Below are positions 13,601 through 28,400 of a stretch of 64,000 nucleotides of DNA, in pieces. Each line of letters starts with the position of its first letter. Position 1 is the first letter of the stretch. The stretch comes from Pogonophryne albipinna (taxonomy: Eukaryota; Chordata; Actinopteri; Perciformes; Artedidraconidae), in assembly GCA_028583405.1 (NCBI GenBank), contig CM053260.1:11368660-11432659 (forward strand), read 5' to 3'. The notes under the pieces are model-generated. The model was not told the origin of the DNA. It searched no databases and saw only the letters and a program-made list of their open reading frames with translations. Both the position numbers and the translations under genes were made by a program.

Positions 13601-16600
13601 GACAAGGAGGCAGTGTGAAGGACTTGTTTTTCTAGAGTGAATGTATTGAGCTCTCTTACATCTTTTGTATTCATTCAAGAGGGCCAAAGAGATCAAACGC
13701 CCCTCCTCAGGGGGATCTAATGCCCATCAAGCTTAAACAAGATTAACAAGGAGTGAAAGCTGAATGTAGGGAGAACAAAAGAACGTAAATGTTGACAAAA
13801 TCTAGTAAATCCACTGAAAAGCACCACACCTCATTTTTATGTTATACCATTTCTTATCAAAAAAATAAATGCTAGTATATCTGTGATAAGATACCAGGCC
13901 AGTGTTTCAGCTGCTACAACCCAACAAAGACTAAATATACTTGATTAATGTATATATATATTTATTATGGATTTGTAAGTGTTGTGTTTTTTTAAATATT
14001 GAACTAACAACACTTTCTATCACACAAATCTTTCTTTGAGACTTTTTGGGTGAGTTTGTATGCCATTATTAGATTGCAATAGTGAGGAAATGAGGAGGAT
14101 AGATTATCCAAATCCAACCTTTGACATATCCTAATCCTTCAGATGCAGGGAAAACATCCTTTTTGACACTAAGCAAAACTAAAGGTCTGATTGCGACAAA
14201 CTGCCTCTCCAAAAAGAGGTTGATTTTAAATGAGAGAAGAAAACTATCTCCTTTAGCCCACTAGTTCAAATCATTTAGAGGGAAATTTGATAATTTTTTG
14301 CAACCGGTCCTTCAAATGTAGATACCACACCATGTGGTGTAAGCCGTTTCAGTTAGCAATGTCCAAGACACCATCCTTTCCTAAATCAACCCCTTAGTCC
14401 AGTGCTCAACAGCTGAAGGTGCCAGCCTTCACACAGCTCATCTCTCTCCAGTTAGAAACAAGTCCAGGTACATTGCTCTGGTTGGGTAGACCAGTCCAAA
14501 ATAATCACTAACCAAAGAATAAAACATTACGAAACGGAAAAACATACCACATTTATTTTTGTTTTTCATTCAAATGTTTTTTTTTTACTTTACTTTAATT
14601 TACCGAGTCATAATGAAAAGCGACACCATGTTTTAAGACATACTATAATTAGTTAGAAGATCATTTAAATGGACATAAAACATCTGTTTTGTTTGATTTA
14701 GTCAGGATAATCATAATGACTCACCATATATCCATCCGATTGCTATTGACTGAAACACTGAAAGAAGAAGAAGATTGCTGCCACTACAAACGTAATGGTC
14801 AAAAAGTTGAAGGAAATATAAGCCTCCCTGCAGGAAGACAGAAGGTGGATTGTTAACGTACATTAAGCACAAAAATAACTTATCAAGCTTAATGTTCAGA
14901 TGCCAAACATTTTTCTCTGATTAAATATATATGACTGATCCAAGTCAGTGTGCTACTGGTCCAGGAGAGTTTCATTTCGCCCATTTCTTTCCACTTTTAT
15001 TCATTGTGAACACACCCCAGACACAAGTTCTCACCTCTGTCACGAGGAGGAGGCCGAGAAAGAAGCAAATGGTGCAGAGACAAAGCAGCAACAACTCTCG
15101 ACGGTAAGCTCTTCGAAACACGGTGGGGAACATGTCTGTCACGGAGGTCATCAGGCACTCCAGACTCACAAACTAGAGACACAGAGCACACAAAAAGCTG
15201 CAACCAACAACTGTTTTAATAATAAAACGAATTAGAGGATTTAAAATTATCTCACCTGTGTGTCTGCGCCCAACAAGATGACCATGACGAAGAAACATAT
15301 AGACCACAGCTGAGGGAACGGCATCATGGCCATTGCACGTGGATAAGCAATAAATGCCAAGCCGGGTCCTGTAATTGAGAACAAAGAGAGGAATTGTGAA
15401 TAAATTAAGAATCATTTTACATAGACAATATTCCTCCTATTGTGTAATCACACAGAAGATAAAATATGATCAGTTACTATTTTCTTCAAGCCTCCACTAT
15501 TTCCTGCTGATTTTGGTATCTTGTTAATTACAGCAAACTCAGATGTGAGGGGAAATGATGAAAAAAGCATCCATATGTTCCAAATGTCTTCACAAACAAC
15601 CACTTAGATCCCAACCCTGTCTATATAACTCATTTTAGATGGTAATGTACTGTAACAGAGGTGCTGTATTGGGGATCTTACCAGAAGCTGCCACTTCAGC
15701 TATTGGCACTCCTTGTTCGTAGGACATGAAGCCCAAAACTGAAAAGATTGCAAACCCTGCCACAAAGCTTGACGCGCCGTTCACCAAACACAGAACAAAC
15801 GTGTCCCTGGGAAAAACAACAAAACCAAAAAAGTATTTAGATAATGATTGACTCTTTGGTAATTTAGTTTTCTGTTTTATAACTAATGGAATTGTGACAT
15901 AGTGTCACAATGAGAAGAAAACAATAGAGCATGATCTAAAAATCAATAGCGAGCTAAGACAATAAATATTGTTTGGGAAGAAAATTATTCTGTCTTTGTG
16001 CGATAATATAACAGATATTCAAATGCATTAATATACAGGAGTGAAATGTAATCGGTTTACCGAGATGCCTTATATTTCTTCAAACCAAAGGTATGCCAGC
16101 ATTACAAATCAACTGTCTACACTTACTGAAAAAACTGAAACGTTGACTTTAATTAACTCTATTATATAAACAAATGATAACATAATTGTATTAGGGTAGT
16201 TGAATTGTATTAAGTTTAACCTTATATTTCGATTTAAACTTAATGTTATTGCTTTCACCTAACCTAATACAATTATGTGTAGTTTGCTGACATAATACAT
16301 TTAGTTAAAGTCAATGTTATGTCAATGTAGCAGACGTTTTTGGGTCATGATAGTAGGTCTGACAAAAAAAAAGTAAATATAACTGCTAGAATCTCAGGCC
16401 TCATATTAGTGATGCGTTAAAAAAAAAACAAGCAGCAGAAACACAGAGAGCACTTACTTGTAACAATCATTGTTATACTGATTGTAACTGCCTAGAGCTG
16501 TCAAACTCCCCTGACAAATCCCAAAAGAGAAAAGAACTTGTGCACCTGCATCCATCCAAACCTGTAAAAGCGGAAGCACAAGTTGTGAGATTGAAGTACT

Positions 16601-19360
16601 TTAAAGTATTTGTGGGAGGCCACTGAGCTTTCCTTAAAGGTGGGGTAGGTGAGTTTGAGAAACCGGCTCGAGATACACTTTTTGTTATATTCCATGGAAT
16701 GCTCTTGACATCCGGATAGCAATGAATATCTTAAGTGCTTTGACAAAAAATCCATACAAATATTTCATCTGTGGAAGCCGTAGTACTGTAAAAAGCACGA
16801 CCGATCATTTTAGCCGGCCCGGCTAAAATAACTGGATGGCCGGATTTTTTCCGGCTGTGTATTTTCAAATTCTAGTGCACTCGAGCTGGTTTCTCCAAAA
16901 TTACCTACCCCACAGGGGCGGTTTGGGGGGGGGGGGGGGCAGAGGGGGCCAGTCCCCCTGTGGCCCCCCTAAAAATGAAAAATGTATGATTTATTATACG
17001 ATTTATTGAATAGACGGAACTAACGTTATTCGTCATTTTAGAGCGGTGCACTCAGGACCCATTAGAGCGGTGCACTCACTTTCACTGTCCGGCTGAAGCA
17101 CGCGAAAAACAAACACTTTTCATCTCAGATCATCAGAGGCTGTTGCATCCAAGAAAGACTGATTGAAACCTACGTTTCGAGAGACTACCACGATAATTGA
17201 AGGTGATTTAAACTATTGTATCGGTGTAATTGTAGATGTAAAGTAGAGATGTAACTGTTCATTGCCTTTATTTTTATATAAACATGATATGGTGTTAGTG
17301 CAAAAATTGTACTATAACTTAAACTGAAGCTAACAGTAATAACTATAAGATATATCTGAAATAAATAAGTGTACTGAAACAAATACCAATAACTGTATTG
17401 CATTGTTTTCTTATGCGCAATTAATTCATACTGTCTAGTTCTCTTTTTCGTCCTGCATTTATTGTGCCCCCCTCAGAAAATAACTGGCCCCCCAGTCAAA
17501 TTGGTCTAGAACCGCCACTGCTACCCCACCTTTAAGTTTAATGCATGACTTGAAGTAATTACTTACTTGAGGGTCCACCAACCTTTTGGGGTCTGGATAC
17601 AGGTAGAAAGAAATGCCATCAATAGCTCCTGGTAAAGTGAGTCCACGAGCCAACAAAACCACCAGCATCAGGTACGGAAAAGTGGCTGTGAAGTAGACTA
17701 CCTGTCAACATGAGACAAAGGCAGGTTTATCATTTAAATAGTGTTTTTAATGAAAATTGATTATTTGAAACAATCCAGAAGATGCAACAGGACAGCTAAA
17801 TAACAAACATGAGTCACATAAAAGAAACATGTAAAAGATCTAGTATACATTTGTCGTATATTATTTCCTGAATGTGCAATGGACACACAATCTGACACAC
17901 ATAAAACCTCTCCCTGTTATAGCTTACGTTTCAAACAAAGACACCAAACCACCACCAGTATGCTTTGTGTGTTTAATTTTTTTAAGGATTTGTCTTTTTG
18001 TTTGTAACCCGTATGCAGTTGGGATTGTTTCTGTTACATTTTGGGGCTTTCTGTCAGTGTTTTTTGGTAGTTTGTGGATAACATGGAGCAAATGTGGTTA
18101 TATAGTTTGAAGCCTTTTCCACCTGTTCTCTCTATTTGTTTATGTTGTTAGTCAGAATGTAACTGTTAGTGGCTGACACAGCATAAGTGGTTAGGAAACA
18201 CAACAATATGAAGAGGGATTTTTGGGTAATAAAGAATGGCGCTCCAGGGCAGAGGTCGCGTTAATCGAATATTTTCCGTCTATGACGGATTTTTTTTAAC
18301 AATGACGGACAAATCTGAAAGCAGTCCGTCATTTTGACAGATTAGAACAAACTCGGAACAGCGCCAAAGTTTCCCCGCAGCGAGGCTCCGGTGTTATGCC
18401 GTGTTATGCATGCCCTCCAAAAAGGAAATCATACCGTTTCCAAACCTAACTGTGCCGTACAAATCATTGAAATGTCTGTGAGTTTTGGCTTTACGCTGTG
18501 CACGCTCCCGCGAGGTGCAGCAGCCATGCATAACACAGCGCATGTGAACTGTCCCTCCCCCCCCCCGTTGACAGTTCACGAGCATGCTTCCCCCCCCCCC
18601 GTCAGAGTTGTGTAAAGGCCGACGGGTAATTCTGGATTTTGACAGAAGTTTTACGATCCTGTCCGTCAAAATGGGCAGCGAAAAAGTCTAGCGCAACTTC
18701 TGCTCCAGGGTCTGTCCAAACTTCTCCTCTGCTACAGGGTTGGTACAGTTCACATTTGAACCAATACCTGCACCTGATATCCTGTATCAGTAACTGTGAG
18801 GGAATATTTCCGTTTATGACCAACCCTGGCTCTGTTATCTCCCGTAAGGAATGTGCTAATGCAGTCATATGTTGATATTTCTCAGTATATGACCAGTCAA
18901 CTCTGGGTCACAAATGGTTTATGGGTGAGAACGCTGGCTTTGAGGCCATTAAGTCAAATCAAATCAAATCAAGTTTTATTTATATAGCACATTTATATAG
19001 CACATTTATAAACGATTTTTGGTCGAGCCAAAGTGCTGTACATATGTGACCTGCTCCATCGAAATCAGTCGCATTGACCCGAAGACACATTTTGAGTTGT
19101 ATACACTGTTGGAAAGAGGATATTCCTAGCTTTCTAATGATATCAGGATTGTTTTTGTACTCCAAATATTAAGCAAAATATGTCACATTATATAATGACT
19201 GTCACCGAGTCATCATTTTGAGAAAAAGGCCTTCAAAGTTTTCTCTTCTCTGGAATCCATCGATCTGATTGATTATTAGCCGAGCAAATGATCAAAATAC
19301 TACGGAGGGAAGATATTTTCGTTTGGAGGGGAAGCTCGCGAGTGTGTGTGTATACGCGTG

Positions 19361-19402
<42 letters not shown>

Positions 19403-22400
19403 TGTAATTTTCCGTTTGTGTGTATTGTGTTTGTTTCCCGGGGAAAACACTCACGAGAAACACCGGCTGTTGTTATGCCTGCTGTGACGTTAAGTTACTC
19501 CGTTCTCCGCTTGTAATTATGCCGTTACAAGCTTGAAAGTTGTATTTATCATCTGAATTTGCCGAAACAAGTTTGATATTCTGAAAGCCAAGACTTTGTT
19601 TAATTGAAATCAGATGAAAACAAACTGTAACGGACCCTGCCGTGTTATCTATGATTACTATACTCTTACATTCATAATGTCAGCCGGAGGGAGGGGGGGC
19701 GGCGCTGCGGAAGAGCAGATTGCGAGTCCCTTTACAAGCTTCAAAAATGTATTTATCGTGTGATTTTGGAAATAAAAGTTTCATATTCTGAAAGCCAAGA
19801 CTTTGTTTGTTTAAAATCAAACGAAACACCCGAACCCCGAAAAAATTGTTTTTTACGTAAATCCACGTTTATTTTGAAATGAGCCGTTGCGACTTCCGAC
19901 TGATTTCGATAGAGCGGGTCACATATAATAAAAAATAGCCTACAGTAGAGACACTTTACAGCAAATACAACAGCACAGATTGTTCAGAATATCAGTATGA
20001 GAAAAACGACACCCTCTATCCTTAGACCCTCACATCGTACAAGGAAAAACCTCCAGAGAAAACCCACAGTTTAAGGGGAAAAAATGGGAGAAACCTCAGG
20101 GAGAGCAACATTAAGGGTCAGACGCAAGTGATTCAGTGGGCACAGCTGTTTAGATTATCTGCCCCAATATGTTGATTAACTCTCTGTAAACTAGTTAAAA
20201 GGTCTATCGAGAGAGAGGCTGGGCAGAATTAATGTGGCAACCCACCCGTGCAGTCAGAACCTCTGGCTGCTGTGACTTGTGATGTGAAATTCTCCGGCCG
20301 ATACTTGTAATAAACTACCAGTGTTTGACATCAAAGCTGTCCTGACTCTCCATTGCTGCAGAAGTTTCCCTTACAGTAACAAACTGTAACTTTAAAGAAA
20401 AAAATCTGTTCCAAATGTAAAATTCTCAATTTCAACGTACATTTTTTAGATGACTTGAAAAGTATTTGAGCATGACAGCTTACACAGTTCAGTAGTTGGG
20501 GGGGGGGGGCATTCTCTGTCTCCACAGTGAAATGAGACCGCAGTCCGACCTGAACCCTGCTTCGATATTTCTGTCAAAGTTTTGCCTTGCTCTGGTGACC
20601 TGCTGTGGCAGCTGTGATAATATGTTGTAATTGTTTCAAGGCCCCTAACACAACTTCTGATTCATTCTATGTTTTCTTCTTCTGTTGTTCTTTTAACTCA
20701 TGTTTGACATTTTAGTCAATCAAATTCCCTTTTAAAAACAAATAAACTGCTGAGAAATTAGGGAAAAATAAATATATATGAATTCAGGTTCTGCTTAAGT
20801 ACCCCTGTTATATCGCTAAAAATGCTGAGCATGTCCCATCCTCTTCGATTTTGAATTTCCAATGTGTTTATCCACCATTATCATCAAAACACCAAATGAG
20901 GGTGTTTTTATACGTTATATATGTATGGATTATTTTTCTTGTATCATTATTTTAAACATATAACCCATAGATGTGTAAAAGCTGCAACAGAGGGAATGTG
21001 ATCCCAAAGGTTTCAACAGAATTCTCACTCAAATCTAATAAACACACACAAAATCCAACATCATCTTCTAAAGAAAGGGTTTTCTTCACCTTCCCAGTAG
21101 ATTTCACTCCTTTCCAAACACAGAAGTAGCACAGGGTCCACGCCAGTAAGAGACATAAGGCCAGATCCCATCTCAGGCTGCCAATCTCCTCAATCCCGTT
21201 AGATATTCCCAGCACTCGTCTCCTGAAAAGAAACACATAATGTTGATGAAACAGGGCCCAGGAAAAACAGTTGTGGAGAACCTTTTTCAAGGCAAATAAT
21301 AATGTTACGTAAGATAATGAAGTCTATAAATGTGACTGATCAAACAGTGTTGTAACTATATTGCAAAACATTCATATGAAAACAAGCAAATGTATTTAGT
21401 CATGGGGAAATGGATATAAGTGATAGAGTTGTTTCTGGAAACACTTAAAACAATAGTGATGCAACTTCACCTCAGTGATGCCTTGCAGACATAATATATT
21501 AACCCTGTAAAAATGAATGAATGATTTGTTTGATTTTGTGTCACATTTTCAAATCTGGCTGAGGTGTGAATACATTTTTACATTCTTTAATTTTCAGCTC
21601 AACATGTGACATGAAAGAAAGACGGAAAAGAGTTTTATTGGCTCTGAAGCTGGCCAGCAAGTGTAGAGTGTCAAACAGAGTTTCAAACAGCATCACTCGA
21701 CCTCATTAATCATGGATTTATTTCTGGGAAAACGTGAAAAACGTATAGCAAAACGTTGTTCTCCCTTTGATGTATGCTTTGACATTAATTTAAAAAAAAG
21801 AAATTGTATAATTGTAAGTCAAAATGGCGCCTTTTTTATCGCCTGAACAACATTCATAGTGCATTGAATGTCCTACATCTTATCTATTTAGAAAGGTTGT
21901 CCATGACTTTGCAAAAACAATTCTTCACACCCTGTTTCTGTGTCTGCTGCCAAGTTCATTTGTATGTAACAGCCCAATTCTTTGTGGAAATAAAAGTCTG
22001 GTTATAGGTTGCAAAGGATACACTAAAGAGAATATATTATAGCTTGGAAACTTGAAACTTTGTATAAAAATAAGTAAAATATTGTTTCTTGAAATTTAAA
22101 TTCAACATGACAGCCAAAAAACCCAATGTCGCACCTGTCTTAACTTAAAAGTAGCTGACACAGTGAAAGAAAAGTTTGTTCTTGAAACATGAAGCAAGAC
22201 TAAAGCCATGCCAGCCTCTCTGTGATGCTGTACTTTCAGTTTACACAATGTAAACGTACTTTAATGCCAAGACACTTATACGCAAACCACATTTTGACAC
22301 TCAAAATGTTTTATGTTACCGTGCTTAAATCTGATAATTAGAAATGAACACAAAGTACAGAAGTGGCTGATGGGAATGTAGTTTTTCTTGTAAAAAGTCA

Positions 22401-25400
22401 TCAATTGACGTACAGGATACAATCTAAATAGATATATGAAAAGTTAGGCACCACCGTTTTTAAATCTCATTCTGAGGGCATACACTTCTTATGGACACAC
22501 TCCTGTGTTTGATTTACAGTAAAATATTTGTTGACATTTTGACTAACCGCGACACTTAATTTTTAAATAGTACATAGTATGCTCATTTTAAGGTTCACAC
22601 TTGTATTTTTGGTGCATGTTTACATATACCGTATATATATTTTTCTCATGCTATGTGTCTGAACATACCTGTATTCACCCACTGTCTGAAAGGCTTAGTT
22701 TTAGTGCCTGTCTCTTTAAGCCCCCTACTGAGAAGCTCATTACAGCCGGGCAATAAGCACAGCAGTGGCACTTTCTATATTTTGTGAAGTTGTTACATAA
22801 CCACTTTGGGGATCTTTGCATTTTCTCAGTAGATTGGGCATGTTTGATACTCTTACAATATTTAGATAGCACCTACGCATGCTTCATTATAAAAAAAAAA
22901 AATTGAGATTACAATAATTCGGGTCATTTACATGTTGCAGGTTGCCTACGTTGAATGGACGTTTCTAAAAATACGAGGATAACAACAAGTGACCAATGTT
23001 TGTAACATGTGACCTGCTCAGGGGCGGATCTACGGGGGGGGCAAGGGGGGGAAGCTGCCCCCCCCCCCCACTGTAGAGCCTTGCCCCCCCAGCTGCCCCC
23101 CTAACTTTTGTTTCCCTAAAACTGTACTAAAACAAACCTACACTATTTCCACAAGCTTCTCAAGCAACGAAACAAGCATTACATTAGTTAAAAGTGAATC
23201 ATTTTAAATATCATTTTAGGCCCGTTAAAAACGCAGCTACGGCCCTGCATTAAACTGCGGGGCGGCGTTCACACAGACCGCGGCTCACAGAGCTGCAGAG
23301 AGGGAGCGAGCTGTCCCAGCGCCTATGGGTCAGCTTCCCCTGGGAGCATTTCCCCTTCCACTAGTTTTGTTTTTACTAAGGACGAGAGCTTGAAACTAAA
23401 TATTAATAAAACGCTGCCGTTTGAATCGATAGCGTTTAACAGACGGGCGCTGTTTGGGGCGTTACGTTGCAAAATACTACGTAGCTGGGAGATCGATCAC
23501 TTTGCTAAACTATGCGGTAGCCTACTATTAAATCCACGTAAACTACACATCACAGCAATGAGGCCAGATCAATGAAACCAGGATACATCCTTTACCGTAA
23601 AAACTGGATCTAAACACAGCTGCCTGTGTGCGTTTGATAAATACTTTCTGATATGCTACTTATTAGCTAGGCTACATGGCCCTAACGTGTAAAGTTATAC
23701 AAGCATTTGTACCAGTGCTTTTCACAAGTAGACTCTTGCAGGCCAGAGTATAGGAGTGATTCAACAACAACAAAAATACATATCTGAGAAGAGATCAGGA
23801 CGAACAGAAAGAGGAAAAGGAAAAGAGAGTTCACTGAAGAGACCAGGAGGGTCAGAGCAGGAGGAAGAGGAGGAGATGAAGAGACCAGGAGGGTCAGAGC
23901 AGGAGGAAGAGGAGGAGATGAAGACATTAGTGAAGAAGAAGAAATATATGTGAGGAATAAAGATGAAGTATCAGAAAGAGGGACAGAGGCAGGGATCAAG
24001 AGGCAGATGAAACTCAAGCTGGACCACATGGTATGTTCTTATTCTCCTTACATCAGGGATCACCAACTACATTTGTCCAAGGGCCAAAATGTATCCAATA
24101 GACACTATCGCGGGCCAGCGATTTTTATATAGCCCAGAATTTTGAAGTGGGGGGGAGGGGGTGCTAGTGGAGCACGCTCAGGTATTGTGGACCGCATAAA
24201 GCTTAGCAGACTCTTCACGCTAACGAAGGATCACTTCTAGGCAGGGTTGGGAGGGTTACTTTGTAAATGTAATCAGTTACTGAATACATGCTCTGAAAGT
24301 AATCAGAATACAGTTACAGTTACGTGTCTTAAAAATGTATTCAGATTACTTTTAGAATACTTTTGGAATACTTTCTTTTTCCATAACAGATGGGTATGTT
24401 TTGGTGAACAGGAGACACTTATTTTACTGGTTTAATGGCTTATCAAGAACTCAAACACAACATCTTGGTGTCATTCTGGACAGCTCTCTCATCTGCACCC
24501 CACATAAAAAACATCACCCAGACTGCATTCTTTGTACTGTCTTAAAACCTTTCCTTAGAATATGTTATGAATTGTAAGGTGTCCTTGGGTGCTTTGAAAG
24601 GCGCCCCTAAATAGAATGAATTATCATTATTATTTATTGTTATTATCTGAAACGATGTAATAACTTTTAAAACTTTTTCCAGTCACTTGCCCCATGCATT
24701 CAGCAGCAGCAGGCCATTCACTTTGATTTGATCCCGTTATAAATGTCATCATCTCGACAATAAAGAAATGCTACATAAACGTTATCTTGCACATTTTATC
24801 TAACCATCTCCGTTTCTAACTTTCAATATAGTTTAAAAGAGATCTCTCTCTCTCATCTGCGTGCGGGGGCGGGGCCTCACAGACACGCTGCATCTCTCTC
24901 TCGCTCACAGACATGCTGCAGCGCTGTGCAGTGTGCACACAGTTATGCCGGTAATGAATATTACATTTTGTGAGGAAACTTTTCCACCAATAATTCCAAT
25001 AAGTATTCCAAAATGTATTCACTTCAGGTTTACGAAAGTAACTGTAATCAGATTACTCGTTTTTCAAATGTAACGCCAGCTGAATACAGTTAGCCTATTT
25101 GATTTTTGTATTCTGATTACGTAACGCCGTTACATATATTCCGTTACAACCCAACCCTGCTTCTAGGCTACTGTCCCGCAGCTCCTGCCTCTCTGTTGGA
25201 CTCTGTCGCAGCGGGGCTACTGCTGTGGTGCGGAGCGCATTAACCAGACTCTTCACAACGAAGGATCAATTCTTGTTCAAGGCAGGGAAGGTTTCGCAGT
25301 ACGCAGTCTACTGACCCGCAGCTGCTGCCTCTCTGTTGGACTCCGGTACTGCACCTTACTCACGAGACGTTGTAAAAAAACAAATGGGTGGGAGGCGAAT

Positions 25401-28400
25401 GCAGTAACCACTCCGCCAACGCCACAGTCACCCCCGTCGTGCGGGCCGGATGAGAATGTCTGGCGGGCCGGATGTGGCCCGCGGGCCGCCAGTTGGTGAT
25501 CACTGCCTTACATGTTCCATTACAGCAGCACAATCTAGCAGCTCTTAGTATTGACAATTATTGATTGAAATGTGTTGCTGCACAGGTCACCTTTAGCTCT
25601 CTGAAGAGATGGGTCATGTCATTTGTGTACTTAATTATAACTAAGTACTTACAGTATGCAGAATTAGAGTATTCTCTGAATCGGGTGCCTTTTGGGTCTT
25701 TATATCTTTGAAAAATGAAACCAAAATGTTTGGTCATAACATCTGGTAGTGGACTACTTACATTTTCCCACCTCAGGCACAAAATATAAATAATTACTAG
25801 GAATTTACTTGAAAACATTTAACAGGGTTGAAGTTTTTGACAAAAAGTAGGCATGAGACCTTGTTTAGCTAAGATATGGCACCACATGGAAGTCAAGGAC
25901 ATTACAAAATTGTAATATTTTGCAAAACTATTGTTTATTTTGTAATAAACAATTATTTACTATTATTAATTCATATAACAGAGTTGAAATGTTGAGCTTG
26001 TCAATCTTAATATGAAAATACAAAAACTGAAATATAGGTAAGAGAAGAAACTGACACTTTTGTGATGTAATTCCCTCAATGCAGATCAGATCACACATGG
26101 ACTGATTCATTATTTTTAATAGGAGGGTAAATGGTATGGCATGACAGGGTTGAAACAAACTGAGGGACGTGTGTTAATATTGCAATTTCATAGATAATTC
26201 AAGTATTTTTTCAGAATTTATTTTTGATCAGTTAAAGTTGACAAGCGTATGATTATATTAGCAGCAACATTTTGGAATAATTGGCCATTTTGATTTGTTT
26301 AATATTAAATGAATATGTAATAATGCTTAGTGAGCACATGCAAATATGTCTGTCTAATACTAAGACAACACATTTTTTGTAATGCAAAACAACCTGTTCC
26401 ATTAATTAATTGCTTTAAAATACATTTTGTAGTTTCCTTTCATTTAAAATTGTTGAAGTAAGCTTGGGGGACTCAAATGGCACCCGATTGTTTGTCTGAA
26501 CACCTTGTTTCTCTTGTGCATTAAGAACACTTGTGTTAGGGCATGAATTAACAATAAATAGGTTATATACAGTGTAAAATATCACGTACTGTCCGCCCTC
26601 CCATGCCACCCTGGCATGACCTCTTGCCCCCCCTTTGCCACCCCATGTAAAATGTTCTACAACCGCCACTGGACCTGCTATAGACTCTCTTTACAAAAAG
26701 AGGAACAACAAAGAAAGACACAGAAACAGCAGGGTGCCAATGCACCTCTGGTTTTTGTGACTCCAATAAAAAGGGATATTAGTTAGTTAAAGACAGTTGA
26801 AAATTGAACTTACTCCCAGAATTCTGTTGCAGGCGTTGTTGCGTTTGCTGTCCAATTGGATGATGTGTTTGTTTTACCAAATTCAGCACAGGTCTCTGAG
26901 ATAAAAACAGGAAAACATGTAAAAGTGTAGATATTTGAAAGCAAAGTGCACAAAATACAAAGTAAACATATATTAGAAATTTGAGCAGTGATCAGCTGAT
27001 CAAGAATGCAAGCAGTTTTCAAGAAATTACCAACATTTCTGTATGCATTTCACATCAAGCTTGTGGGCTTTTTTAAATGCTGTTGAATGAAGATACAAGG
27101 TAAAGAAATAGGTACACAAAGACACACATGTCATGCACGCGGTTAATTTCTCTCTGCAGGTCTACCTGTGTTCCAGAAGTTCCTGCAGCTTGCCCACGGG
27201 ACCTCAACGCTGAAGGAGGAGAAGAGGTAGAAGAAAGCCCACGCCTGGATGACAATGTATGACACGGCCGCATATGCAATCACAACCTGGGTAGCATAGC
27301 CAATCCCTGAGAAGAAATAAAGAGTGTGGTCAAAGTAGATAATGGATAATTATGGGCAATACAATATAAAATAAAGCAGAGATAACGTCTGAATCCTTAA
27401 TAATACTCTGGTGGTTGTTGTTCTGTCAGGGTTTTGGTGGTTGGTTATGTTACAATGTCGGTGGACCTTACCTTAGAGAGCGTTTAGAGTCCTAAAACCT
27501 GAAAATAAGTTCATAATTTCTGCTATTCTGGTTCCAACATCTCAAAGTCAAAAGGTTTTCCTGAATGAGGTTTTAGTGATATGCTGGAAATAATCTCTTT
27601 ATACATGTATAGCATTTTAATGTTTTGTTCTACAAAATTACACCAGTAAAAACCCCAATCGTGAATTTTGAAGCTTTGTCTTGGGACGACAGAGCTTTTC
27701 AGGGACATTAAACTCATATACTCTGCAGTGGTGACGTTAAAGTCATGCAGAACTGCGACGTAGTTCCTTTTAAGCATAACGTTAGCTTTCTAATTGTCGT
27801 TGATTGATATATAATAAAAGTCGTCATTTGTGAATTATTTTCCTGAAGGAAACGTGTAAGTATTAAAGATGTGTGTGTGCCACAGAGTCTACTTTCTGCA
27901 GTTTTATTTTCCTAAAAATATGAATTAGATCAACCTTATGGATCAAAAAGCTTGGGACAGCATCATTCCTATAACAATGCTGTTTAAATAATTCACGTAT
28001 ATTAATCAAGTGGTCCACTTACAGTGCTCAGATGGGATTAGATTTTAATAGAAATGTAGGCAGTTTATTTTCAGGCCAGTTAAAAATGCAGAATTTCCCT
28101 TAAACCACCGCCAAACTGTGGCTTATTAACCTTCTTACACTGACCTCATTGTAGTTTGTAAACAGGACTCTACTGTTTCAAACTAAAGCCCGATAATAAC
28201 TTGAAATGCAGTGCACCATATTTTACTTACAATAGTATTGAAAAAAAAAGGAAAATGTTTTTATGATAATCAACCACTAACATTAATCATATCATTCCTG
28301 CAGTGAGCCGGAGTGTGTGCATAACAAAGTGCACAGAACAGGTGGGTGGGGATTCATATAATGAGTTACAGTATCTGACCCTCTTGGGATTTGTTTTTGG

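Larger units (their letters stand above)
18956..20130 (+). repeat. Interspersed teleost repeat with AAATC-repeat head, split by a TIR element
   Basis: The sequence (AAATC)n-AAGTTTTATTTATATAGCAC and CCAAAGTGCTGTACA at 18956-19042 continues at 19926 with the familiar block GAAAAACCTCCAGAGAAAACCC and GGGAGAAACCTCAGGGAGAGC at about 20040-20107. The two halves are parts of one common fish repeat separated by the element at 19043-19925. Its exact class (SINE or LINE tail) is not certain. Confidence 0.6.
23019..26671 (+). mobile_element. Large hAT element (outer member of a three-level nest)
   Basis: Ends CAGGGGCGGATCTACGG and TCTACAACCGCCACTG are inverted repeats, with G-runs and C-runs just inside as in the 16913 element. 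GACCTGCT is duplicated exactly at 23011-23018 and 26672-26679. The 5' part has a CpG-rich promoter-like block (23220-23320) and a short acidic, Glu-rich coding stretch with a 42-bp tandem duplication (about 23840-23925), possibly the start of a transposase. No catalytic domain remains. Two further hAT elements are nested inside it. Confidence 0.93.

Noticed and set aside
19233..19487. Open frames on both strands over the TG tract
   Set aside because: They are translations of a dinucleotide repeat.
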